From NCBI RefSeq assembly GCF_900111905.1, contig NZ_FOKM01000007.1:186001-250000 (forward strand): DNA of 64,000 bases. Direction: 5' to 3'. The translations under genes and the position numbers were made by a program. The notes under the pieces were generated by a model. The model had not been told where the DNA came from. It did no database searches and saw only the letters and a list, made by a program, of their open reading frames with translations. Positions 56,621 to 64,000 of this stretch are shown in pieces. Position 1 is the stretch's first letter, and every line of letters begins with the position of its first letter. The stretch comes from Rhizobium sp. NFR07 (GTDB taxonomy: Bacteria > Pseudomonadota > Alphaproteobacteria > Rhizobiales > Rhizobiaceae).

Positions 56621-58795
56621 TCAGCTGCGTGCCGAACGCGCCTTGGTCGTCGTGTCGAATGCCTTTTCGACAGCCGTATCGCGGTCGTAGACATCGTCGA
56701 AATACTCAACCGCCCCGTCCTTGTTCGGCCATGCCGTGAAATAGGACACGTAGACCGGGATGTTCGCGGTCACCTTTTCCGCCACGTTCTTGCCGGCAGC
56801 GATCTCCGCATCGACATCCCGTTCGCTTACACCCAGAACCGCCGCGGCCATCTTGCGCGGTTCGGCAAGGCGCACGCAGCCATGGCTGAGCGCACGCATG
56901 TCGCGCTGGAAGAAGCTCTTCGAAGGCGTGTCATGCATGTAGATCGCATGGGCGTTCGGGAAGAGGATCTTCAGATCACCCAGCGCGTTATCGCTCGAAG
57001 GCGGCTGGCGTACGGAAATGTTGCTCGTCGAACCGTACCAGTTGACGCTGCTCGACGGCATGACGCGGCCGTTGACAGCCACTTCATAGCCCGTGCGATC
57101 GAGATAGCTAGGGTCCTGGCGCAGCTTCGGCAGCATCTCGTTGATGATAATCGACTGCGGCACGCCCCAATAAGGGTTGAACTCGACCGTCTGGATCTGG
57201 TCGTTGAAGAAGAACGTCTGATGCGCCTTCGAGCCGATCACGACGCGCATCGAGAACTGCTCGGCGCCATGGTCATGATAATAGACGCGGAACGCCGGCT
57301 GGTTGATGAAGACATAACGCTGGCCGAGATCGTCCGGCATCCAGCGCGCCTGCTCCATGGCAACGACGAGTTTACCGATCCGGTCCTGCGGCGTATGCCC
57401 GGCCATCTTGCGCAGCGTCGCGGCGCCGATCACGCCATCGGCCTTGAGACCGACTTCGCTCTGATAGGACTTTACCAGTTCGACCAGTTCCGGCGTGTAT
57501 TCCGGGGTCTTCTGATAAGCCGTCAGCGTAGCCGCATGTTCGCTCTTCAGCGACTCCGACCCCTTCTTCTCGATGACCGCTACGATCTGCGGCAGGTCGG
57601 TGCTGCTGTTGCCGGGCTTCAGCAGAAGCGTGTCTGGAAGCACGATATCGTCGCCTGCATTGACCGCTTCGGCCTTCAGCGTCGCCAGTTCGTTCTTCAG
57701 CGACTGGAAGTTGGCGCTCTTCGGCGCGAGACCTTCAAGATAGGCCGAAGCCTGCTCGCCCTGCGAGATGGCTGCGAGCGTAGCGGTCAGATCGACGGCC
57801 TTGCGCTTGAGATCGTGATAGCCGGAGATCCGGTTGGGGTCGACACGACCGCGAACCATGTCCTGGGCGAAAAGCAGAGCCTTCTGGGACAGCGCAAGCT
57901 CGAACTGCATCAGTTCCTGCTGACGCGCGACGGTAGCGGCGGACTGTACTTCAGGCTGCGCAACCGCAGGCACTTCAGGCTGAGCCGGCGCTGCATTCTC
58001 GACAGGCGCTGCGTCGGTCGCGGGAGCGGCGGCCTGTTCGGCGGGCGCGGCAGGCATTTCGGAACCAGCAATAGGCGTTGCGGTAGGCGCGCTTGAAGCA
58101 TCCGGCGCGACAGCGGTCGCAGCGGCGTCTGCAGCGGGAACATCACCCTCAACCGCGTCGGCAGTTGCGGCCGGCACCGCGTCTGCGGCGGCGACAGGTG
58201 CTACCGTCTCGGCCGGTCCGGTAGCCGGGGCGGCAACGGGTTCAGCCGTCGGGGCAGGCTCGACACTTGCGGTCGTCAGCGTGGGAGCGGCCAGCATATA
58301 GTCCGCCGGATCGAGCCCGTAGTCGCCGGCGCGCTCGAACAATGCGAGCACCGCCCTCGCCTTTTCGTTGATATCATCCGCCGACACCCAGATCGGCTGG
58401 CTCGCGGTCGCGTAATAGCTCTCGAGTGCCTGGGCGATATCGCTCGGCGAGGAAACCTTGGCCTCGGAAATCGAGCGGAACGGTTCGGCAGCAGCAAAGC
58501 CGCCCGTCTTCACCAGGCGCTGCGCATCCGCCTTGTAGGTGTAATAGCGCGGGCCGGAAACCTTGGGCAGCGGCTCGGGATCTGCAAGCGCACGTTCACT
58601 CGGCATCGCTTCATCGCGGCCACGTCCCGCCTGCGATCCGCCATCACGCTTGCCGGGTCCGCCCATGAGCAGATCCCGAAGGCTGATGGCGTGGGCGGGC
58701 GCCGTCGCGCCGGCGAAGATGGAAAAGCCCGACAGGAGCGCGAGCGCGAGCGTCGTCTTTTTTGATGTGTGCTGCAATGTAGTCCCCGTGACCAT
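56621..58795 (-). CDS. L,D-transpeptidase (YcbB-like) with long Ala/Pro-rich insert
   Basis: About 724 residues, with an N-terminal signal-type segment (LALALLSGFSIFAGATAPAHA). A scaffold region is split by an alanine/proline/glutamate-rich stretch of about 115 residues (roughly 172-287). A peptidoglycan-binding repeat (about 435-460: QSEVGLKADGVIGAATLRKM) precedes the YkuD catalytic domain, whose cysteine is in SHGCVRLAEP (about 635). YcbB-type enzymes make 3-3 cross-links, the dominant link in Rhizobiales polar growth. The start is uncertain: an in-frame ATG at 58834 and a TTG near 58777 are alternatives. Confidence 0.9.
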   Translation of the reverse strand: MVTGTTLQHTSKKTTLALALLSGFSIFAGATAPAHAISLRDLLMGGPGKRDGGSQAGRGRDEAMPSERALADPEPLPKVSGPRYYTYKADAQRLVKTGGFAAAEPFRSISEAKVSSPSDIAQALESYYATASQPIWVSADDINEKARAVLALFERAGDYGLDPADYMLAAPTLTTASVEPAPTAEPVAAPATGPAETVAPVAAADAVPAATADAVEGDVPAADAAATAVAPDASSAPTATPIAGSEMPAAPAEQAAAPATDAAPVENAAPAQPEVPAVAQPEVQSAATVARQQELMQFELALSQKALLFAQDMVRGRVDPNRISGYHDLKRKAVDLTATLAAISQGEQASAYLEGLAPKSANFQSLKNELATLKAEAVNAGDDIVLPDTLLLKPGNSSTDLPQIVAVIEKKGSESLKSEHAATLTAYQKTPEYTPELVELVKSYQSEVGLKADGVIGAATLRKMAGHTPQDRIGKLVVAMEQARWMPDDLGQRYVFINQPAFRVYYHDHGAEQFSMRVVIGSKAHQTFFFNDQIQTVEFNPYWGVPQSIIINEMLPKLRQDPSYLDRTGYEVAVNGRVMPSSSVNWYGSTSNISVRQPPSSDNALGDLKILFPNAHAIYMHDTPSKSFFQRDMRALSHGCVRLAEPRKMAAAVLGVSERDVDAEIAAGKNVAEKVTANIPVYVSYFTAWPNKDGAVEYFDDVYDRDTAVEKAFDTTTKARSARS

Positions 58796-59180
58796 AAGTC
58801 CGCGTCTCGTTCGCGGCCTCGACTTCAGTAACACGCCATCTATCCGATCGCGTGAGGGATGGAAAGAAAATGGGCAATCACTTCTGGGTTTTCTCGACCT
58901 CGGAAGCGCGATGCGCCGGACGCGGAGAAGGTTAAGAATTTATTGGTTAATTTTTTACTGATAAATGCCAACAACAAGCCCTCGGCGCCAATTCGGCCGG
59001 TCGATAAAACGACGGGACGTGTCATAAACGACACGGGTAGGCGATCGCAAAAACCGGCGGCTTCCGGCTTGCGGACCTCTGGCATTCGTATAGTAATGCG
59101 CGCGCCGGAGGAGTGCGCGCCTCAGCTGCGCTTGAGGACGTGCCGCCCGGCAGCAGCACCAGGGAGAAAAGGCAGCGAAC
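58796..59180. other. Divergent promoter region between the L,D-transpeptidase gene and fumC
   Basis: No gene is visible. It contains a direct repeat GGTTAA at 58930 and 58945 (15-bp period) in an AT-rich stretch, and an inverted repeat CGTGTC-ATAAAC-GACACG at 59018-59035. Both are possible regulator sites upstream of one or both genes. A fumC ribosome binding site (GGGAGAA) lies near 59161. Confidence 0.4.
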
Positions 59181-60572
59181 ATGGCATCCACCCGCACCGA
59201 AACCGATACGTTTGGTCCGATCGAAGTCGAAGGCGACCGTTACTGGGGCGCCCAGGCACAGCGCTCGCTGGGCAACTTCAAGATCGGCTGGGAGAAGCAG
59301 CCACTCGCTGTCGTTCGCGCTCTCGGCATTGTCAAGCAGGCCGCAGCCCGCGCCAACATGGAACTTGCCGGCCTCGACGGCACCGTCGGCAAGGCCATCA
59401 TCGATGCCGCCCAGGAAGTCATCGACGGCAAGCTCAACGATCACTTCCCGCTCGTCGTCTGGCAGACCGGCTCCGGCACCCAGTCGAACATGAATGCCAA
59501 TGAAGTGATCTCCAACCGCGCGATCGAAGTGCTTGGCGGCGTGATGGGCTCGAAGAAGCCCGTGCATCCGAACGACCACGTCAACATGAGCCAGTCGTCG
59601 AACGACACCTATCCGACGGCCATGCATATCGCCTGCGTCGAGCAGATCCACCATCACCTCCTGCCTTCGCTGAAGCACCTGCACCAGGCGCTCGAAGCCA
59701 AGGTCAAGGCGTTCTCCCACATCATCAAGATCGGCCGCACCCACACGCAGGATGCAACGCCGCTGACGCTCGGCCAGGAATTTTCCGGTTACGCGGCGCA
59801 GGTGGCTTCCGCCATCGCCAATATCGAACTGACGATTCCTGCCCTTTCCAAGCTTGCCCAGGGCGGTACCGCCGTCGGTACCGGCCTCAACGCTCCGGTT
59901 GGCTTCGCTGAAAAGGTGGCCGAAGAAATCTCCAGCATCACCGGCCTGCCCTTCGTCACCGCTCCGAACAAGTTCGAGGCGCTCGCCTCGCACGATTCCA
60001 TGGTCTTCTCGCACGGCGCCATCAACGCCGCGGCGGCAGCCCTCTTCAAGATCGCAAACGACATCCGCTTCCTCGGTTCCGGTCCCCGCGCCGGCCTCGG
60101 CGAACTGTCGCTGCCGGAAAACGAGCCGGGTTCGTCGATCATGCCGGGCAAAGTCAACCCGACCCAGTCTGAGGCCCTGACCCAGGTCTGCGCCCACATC
60201 TTCGGCAATCATGCGGCATTGACCTTTGCGGGCAGCCAGGGCCATTTCGAGCTCAACGTCTACAATCCGATGATGGCCTACAACTTCCTGCAGTCGGTGC
60301 AGCTTCTCGGCGACGCCGCCGTCTCCTTCACCGACAATTGCGTCGTTGGCATCGAGGCCCGCGAGGACAATATCCGCAAGGGCGTAGAGAACTCGCTCAT
60401 GCTGGTGACTGCGCTCAATTCCAAGCTCGGCTACGACGCCTGCGCCAAGATCGCCAAGACCGCCCACAAGAACGGTACGACCCTGCGTGAGGAAGCTGTC
60501 GGCGGCGGTTACCTGACGAATGAGGAGTTCGACCAGTATGTCCGCCCTGAAAACATGATCGGGCCGAAGTAA
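59181..60572 (+). CDS. fumC: Class II fumarate hydratase
   Basis: A 463-residue fumarase of the aspartase/fumarase superfamily with the signature loop [15 protein letters not shown] (about residues 316-330), [14 protein letters not shown] and [15 protein letters not shown]. It converts fumarate to malate in the TCA cycle without an Fe-S cluster, so it is suited to oxidative stress. Length is standard. The gene is followed by a ten-base hairpin. Confidence 0.97.
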   Translation: MASTRTETDTFGPIEVEGDRYWGAQAQRSLGNFKIGWEKQPLAVVRALGIVKQAAARANMELAGLDGTVGKAIIDAAQEVIDGKLNDHFPLVVWQTGSGTQSNMNANEVISNRAIEVLGGVMGSKKPVHPNDHVNMSQSSNDTYPTAMHIACVEQIHHHLLPSLKHLHQALEAKVKAFSHIIKIGRTHTQDATPLTLGQEFSGYAAQVASAIANIELTIPALSKLAQGGTAVGTGLNAPVGFAEKVAEEISSITGLPFVTAPNKFEALASHDSMVFSHGAINAAAAALFKIANDIRFLGSGPRAGLGELSLPENEPGSSIMPGKVNPTQSEALTQVCAHIFGNHAALTFAGSQGHFELNVYNPMMAYNFLQSVQLLGDAAVSFTDNCVVGIEAREDNIRKGVENSLMLVTALNSKLGYDACAKIAKTAHKNGTTLREEAVGGGYLTNEEFDQYVRPENMIGPK

Positions 60573-60590
60573 CGCTGTACTATAGATTGT

Positions 60591-60623
60591 GGCCGCCAAG
60601 CACCGAAAGGCGCCTTGGCGGCC
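60591..60623 (+). terminator. Hairpin after fumC
   Basis: GGCCGCCAAG (60591-60600) pairs perfectly with CTTGGCGGCC (60614-60623). The tail (TCCCAATACC) lacks a T run, so it is a probable but not ideal terminator. Confidence 0.5.
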
Positions 60624-60858
60624 TCCCAATACCGCAAATATTTTTCCACTAAAATCTTGAATGCCATCGCGCCGCTTGCATTATGAGCGCCAAAGCGACT
60701 CGTAAGCCTATGAGTACGAACAGAATTTTCATTCAAGACCATTATCGCCGGGCACTTTCCAGGCGACACGCCGTAGCAAGCCCCTTAATTGTTTCCCAAT
60801 ATTTTTAACCTATCAATTTACGAAACTTAACGTGCCGAGATTGAACTGGGGGTCGTCG

Positions 60859-61929
60859 ATGACGACGGTATCTGCACCGAAAGCGCAGCCGAGTGATCTG
60901 ATGGGGCAGATCATCCTGGCGGTAAGGTCGATGGGGGTCTCTCCCATCCCGCGCAACTATAACCTCTTCTATGAAGCGTATATCGGATCGAATCCGGATC
61001 TCACGCGTGACCTGGCGGCCCTCGGCAGCCGGGCAACGCAGGAAGATCTGGACGCCATTTCCGAGCGCTATATGGGCGCGCCTCACGCCGCGGTCATCGA
61101 GAAGGCCAACGATCGCCTGCTGACCGAGCTCGATGCGCTCCTGAAGCTCCTGCGCCAGGAACAGAATTCCCTGGAAAGCTACGGCAAGCTGCTCAGCGAG
61201 ACCGCCGCCCGGATCAACTCGAAAAACAGCTTCTCATCCGAGATCATCCGCAGCGCGATCGGCCTTCTCAGCGAAGCGACCGACGACAAGATGGCTCACG
61301 GTGAGCGCACGGTGGACGACATGGTCCAGCGCTCCCACGAGATGGATCAGGTCCGCCGCGAACTCGACGAATACAAGCGTATCGCAAACACCGATTCGCT
61401 GACCCGGCTCTCCAACCGCCGTGCCTTCGACGAGCGCCTCGCGGTCGCCTACGACAATCCGACCGCCCTGCCGCTGACAGCTCTGGTGCTGGCAGACATC
61501 GACAATTTCAAGAAGATCAACGACAGCTTCGGCCATCCCGTCGGCGACAAGATCCTCGCGACCGTCGCGTCGGTCCTGCGCGCCAACGTCCGAAAGGATG
61601 TCTTCGTCGCCCGCACCGGCGGTGAGGAGTTCGCGCTTCTGGTCGAGGGCAACACGCCGGATGAGGTGATGATCATCTGCGAGCGGGTCCGCCGCGCACT
61701 GGAGACGCGCACCTTCCGCAATACGCGTTCGGGCATCAATTACGGGCCGGTGACGATTTCGCTCGGCTATTCCATGGCGGCTCAGGCGACCGATCCCGGT
61801 GAACTCTATGCCCAGTCGGATGCCGCGCTCTATTACGCCAAGAACAGCGGCCGAAACCGCGCGGTCTTCTTCGAAGACAGCATGAAAAGCCACTATGTCG
61901 GCAAGAGCTGGCTGATCTACAAGTCGTAA
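60859..61929 (+). CDS. Soluble diguanylate cyclase with GGEEF active site
   Basis: A 356-residue protein with no membrane segment. The N-terminal 180 residues form an uncharacterised helical domain (IPRNYNLFYEAYIGSNPDL, KNSFSSEIIRSAIGLLSE). A GGDEF domain follows with an intact GGEEF motif (about residues 254-258), and the predicted product is c-di-GMP. The inhibitory I-site, normally RxxD upstream, reads RKDV and is probably non-functional. The ATG at 60859 has GGGGGT upstream; a GTG at 60832 is an alternative. Confidence 0.9.
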   Translation: MTTVSAPKAQPSDLMGQIILAVRSMGVSPIPRNYNLFYEAYIGSNPDLTRDLAALGSRATQEDLDAISERYMGAPHAAVIEKANDRLLTELDALLKLLRQEQNSLESYGKLLSETAARINSKNSFSSEIIRSAIGLLSEATDDKMAHGERTVDDMVQRSHEMDQVRRELDEYKRIANTDSLTRLSNRRAFDERLAVAYDNPTALPLTALVLADIDNFKKINDSFGHPVGDKILATVASVLRANVRKDVFVARTGGEEFALLVEGNTPDEVMIICERVRRALETRTFRNTRSGINYGPVTISLGYSMAAQATDPGELYAQSDAALYYAKNSGRNRAVFFEDSMKSHYVGKSWLIYKS

Positions 61930-61956
61930 GGCTTAGGCCGAGATCAGCGGCTCACC

Positions 61957-62577
61957 TCACCACATGGTCTTGGCAGCACGCCCGGCCCATTCGCGGTCAT
62001 AGGTTTCCTGGTCGAAGTCCGCCTTGGCGGCTTTCAGCAGTTGCCCGGGTGTCGGCAGATCTTTCGGATCGACGAAGCGATCGGCATTCCAGAGTTCGGA
62101 GCGCATCAAGGCGCGGGCGCATTGGAAATAGGCTTCGCCAACCGTGATCACCGTCACCGTACGCGGGTGCCTGCCTTCCATTTCGAAACCGTCCAGCAAT
62201 GCCGGCTCTGCCGACACAACCGCTTTCCCGTTGATGCGCATGGCGGTATTCGAGCCGGGGATCAGGAACATCAGCGCCACGCGCGGATCGCGGACGATGT
62301 TGATCAGCGAATCCACCCGATTGTTGCCGCGCCAGTCAGGCAGCAGCAGCGTCTTTTCATCCCTGACGCTGACGACGCCGCCGAGATCGCCGCGCGGCGA
62401 GCAGTCGAGCCCCTCGGGTCCGACGGTCGCGAGCGCCACGAACGGCGCCGTCTCGATCATCTTGCGATACTCAGCCGTCAGCGTCGTCGTCACCTTTGCG
62501 ACGGACGCTTCCGACACGCCGTCGTAGATCGCCTTCAACTGCTCCACCGAGGTAATGATGCCGGACGTCTCGCTCAC
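61957..62577 (-). CDS. Pyridoxamine 5'-phosphate oxidase family flavoprotein
   Basis: A 206-residue FMN-binding split-barrel protein of the PPOX-like family (MIETAPFVALATVGPEGLDCSPRGD, LPDWRGNNRVDSLINI, VALMFLIPGSNTAMRINGKA). It resembles the MSMEG_1061 group, which may bind F420 or FMN and act on unknown substrates rather than being PdxH itself. Its start overlaps the preceding antiporter gene by four bases, indicating co-translation. Confidence 0.85.
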   Translation of the reverse strand: MSETSGIITSVEQLKAIYDGVSEASVAKVTTTLTAEYRKMIETAPFVALATVGPEGLDCSPRGDLGGVVSVRDEKTLLLPDWRGNNRVDSLINIVRDPRVALMFLIPGSNTAMRINGKAVVSAEPALLDGFEMEGRHPRTVTVITVGEAYFQCARALMRSELWNADRFVDPKDLPTPGQLLKAAKADFDQETYDREWAGRAAKTMW

Positions 62578-64000
62578 GTTGCCGCCTCCTGCGCGGCGAC
62601 CTGCTCTGCCGCACGCCGTTCGCGTTCGCGCCCGGTCCTTGCCGCAATAACGTCGGCCGGCTGGGAATTGCCCTTGATCAGCGAACGACCGGCATAGATG
62701 CCGCCCACCTGCTCCATCGCAAAACGCTCGCGATCCGTCTCGCGGAACTCCTCGATGATCTGAGCGGCCAGCTCTTCCTCTTCCCCTAGCACCGTCAGGA
62801 CCTCACTGCCGAAATTGAGCGCCGATTCGTAGGTTTCGCGGATCTGGTAATCGACGCCCGCCTTCAGGAGGTCGATTGCATGGCCGCGATCGTAGGCGCG
62901 CGCCAGAACCGGGATCATCGGATATTCTTCCTTGACGATCTCGGCGATCTTGATCGCCGCTTCCTTGTCGTCGACGCAGATCAGGATCGCCTTGGCCGTC
63001 GCCGCACCGGCAGCATGAAGGATTTCAGGACGTGACCCGTCGCCGTAGAAAACCTTGAAGCCGAAATCACCGATATCGCGGATGAACTCGGCATCCCGGT
63101 CGATGATCGACAGCGTATAACCCCGCGCCAGAACCGGCTGGCTGACGATCTGGCCGAAACGGCCGAAACCGATCATCAGCACGGTATTTTCGATATTCTC
63201 TGGCTGGTTCAGCCCGCTCGTATCGACGGTCGGCTTCGGCGCCATGCGCACGTAGATCGCGACCACCAGCGGCGTGACGGCCATGGACAACACGATCGTC
63301 GCCGTGAGCACGGCGTTGGTATCGGCATCGAGGATGCCGACGGATGTGGCCGCCGCGTAGAGCACGAAGGCGAACTCGCCGCCCTGCGCCATCAGGATCG
63401 CGCGACCGAGGCTTTCCGGGTGGGGCGCGCCGAGCAGCCGCGCCACGCCGTAGATGATCAGCCCCTTGACGATCATGTAGGCGACGACCGCCAGGATGAC
63501 GTGCTGCCAGTTGGCGGCGATTACCGCGAGATCGACGGCCATGCCGACGCCAAGGAAGAAAAGCCCGAGCAGGATGCCGCGGAACGGCTCGATGTCGGCC
63601 TCGAGCTGATGCCGGAAGGACGATTCCGAAAGAAGCACACCGGCAAGGAAGGCGCCCATCGCCATCGAAAGCCCGGCGAGATCCATAAGCAGCGCCGACC
63701 CGAGCACGACAAGCAGAGCCGCCGCCGTCATCACCTCGCGCGCACCGGATGTGGCAAGAAGACGAAACAGCGGGTTGAGCAGATAGCGACCGGCAATAAC
63801 CAGCGCGACCAACGCCGCAAAACCGATACCGACCGATTGCAGCCTCTCGGACAGCGAGACCGCTCCGCCCTCGGATGCGAGCAGTGCCACGATCGCCAGC
63901 AGCGGCACGATGGCGAGGTCCTCGAACAGCAGGATCGCAACGATATGCTGGCCCTTCGGCGTGTGCAGGTGGTTGCGCTCCTGCAGCATCTGCATGACGA
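62574..64000 (-). CDS. CPA2 family cation:proton antiporter with TrkA-N domain (5' end truncated)
   Basis: At least 475 residues are visible; the window cuts the N-terminus, since the frame is still open at the edge and the first membrane helices are missing. The visible part has many membrane helices (HIVAILLFEDLAIVPLLAI onward), then a TrkA-N NAD-binding domain (IGFGRFGQIVSQPVLARGY, IDRDAEFI) and a C-terminal region. This fits KefB/YbaL-type potassium or sodium:proton antiporters. It is the upstream gene of the PPOX pair. Confidence 0.93.
   Translation of the reverse strand, partial: VMQMLQERNHLHTPKGQHIVAILLFEDLAIVPLLAIVALLASEGGAVSLSERLQSVGIGFAALVALVIAGRYLLNPLFRLLATSGAREVMTAAALLVVLGSALLMDLAGLSMAMGAFLAGVLLSESSFRHQLEADIEPFRGILLGLFFLGVGMAVDLAVIAANWQHVILAVVAYMIVKGLIIYGVARLLGAPHPESLGRAILMAQGGEFAFVLYAAATSVGILDADTNAVLTATIVLSMAVTPLVVAIYVRMAPKPTVDTSGLNQPENIENTVLMIGFGRFGQIVSQPVLARGYTLSIIDRDAEFIRDIGDFGFKVFYGDGSRPEILHAAGAATAKAILICVDDKEAAIKIAEIVKEEYPMIPVLARAYDRGHAIDLLKAGVDYQIRETYESALNFGSEVLTVLGEEEELAAQIIEEFRETDRERFAMEQVGGIYAGRSLIKGNSQPADVIAARTGRERERRAAEQVAAQEAAT

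Overview
This window looks like the chromosome of an alphaproteobacterium of the order Rhizobiales, most likely family Rhizobiaceae (Rhizobium, Agrobacterium, Neorhizobium or Ensifer type). The evidence is the gene content: a giant growth-pole-ring-like protein, CckA, a fused malic enzyme/phosphotransacetylase, a plant-type DAHP synthase, BluB behind a cobalamin riboswitch, and a recA promoter carrying the alphaproteobacterial SOS box GTTC-N7-GTTC. The DNA is GC-rich and densely coding. I see no insertion sequence, phage, integrase, CRISPR array, rRNA or tRNA.

Layout. 1-6.4 kb: a MocR-type regulator with a divergent gene cut by the window edge, purL, then bolA, a small very basic protein and the monothiol glutaredoxin grxD, then a Bcr/CflA-type efflux pump. 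6.4-15.1 kb, mostly minus strand: an inositol-monophosphatase-family enzyme, ttcA, alaS, recA and cckA. 15.3-20.9 kb: an orphan FliO-domain protein, dksA, a SixA-like phosphatase, the ycjX/ycjF pair and an exported protein. 20.9-24.7 kb: folP-folB-folK, a DUF922 putative zinc protease, a candidate small RNA, a 2Fe-2S ferredoxin and an HPt protein. 25.2-33.3 kb: the 2095-residue growth-pole-ring protein and a DUF1963 protein. 33.4-37.4 kb: an Mla-type lipid transport operon. 37.5-43.9 kb: dgcA, an MFS transporter, a metallophosphoesterase, the malic enzyme and an exported protein. 43.9-47.4 kb: bluB with its riboswitch, a beta-propeller protein and nadE. 47.5-52.8 kb: three Tad-type secreted or pilus-like proteins around the class II DAHP synthase. 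52.9-64 kb: gor, a DUF2059 protein, rpiA, gph, an L,D-transpeptidase, fumC, a diguanylate cyclase, a PPOX flavoprotein and a truncated CPA2 cation/proton antiporter.

How the genes work together. Most are core housekeeping functions (purines, folate, NAD, shikimate and central carbon metabolism, tRNA charging and thiolation, thiol redox, DNA repair). A second theme is the envelope and polar growth: the growth-pole-ring protein, an L,D-transpeptidase, Mla lipid transport and CckA, the top of the CtrA cell-cycle relay. A third is stress and regulation: SOS control of recA, a DksA with one remaining zinc-ligand cysteine, BolA/Grx4, a diguanylate cyclase and the B12 riboswitch.

I found no clearly new multi-gene defence or mobile system. 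The strongest unexplained signals are a three-hairpin candidate sRNA at about 23.60-23.78 kb next to a perfect 16-bp palindrome, the tandem repeats inside the giant polar protein, a possible DcrB-like/DUF1963 fusion, the basic protein between bolA and grxD, and an extra inverted repeat in the recA 3' region.
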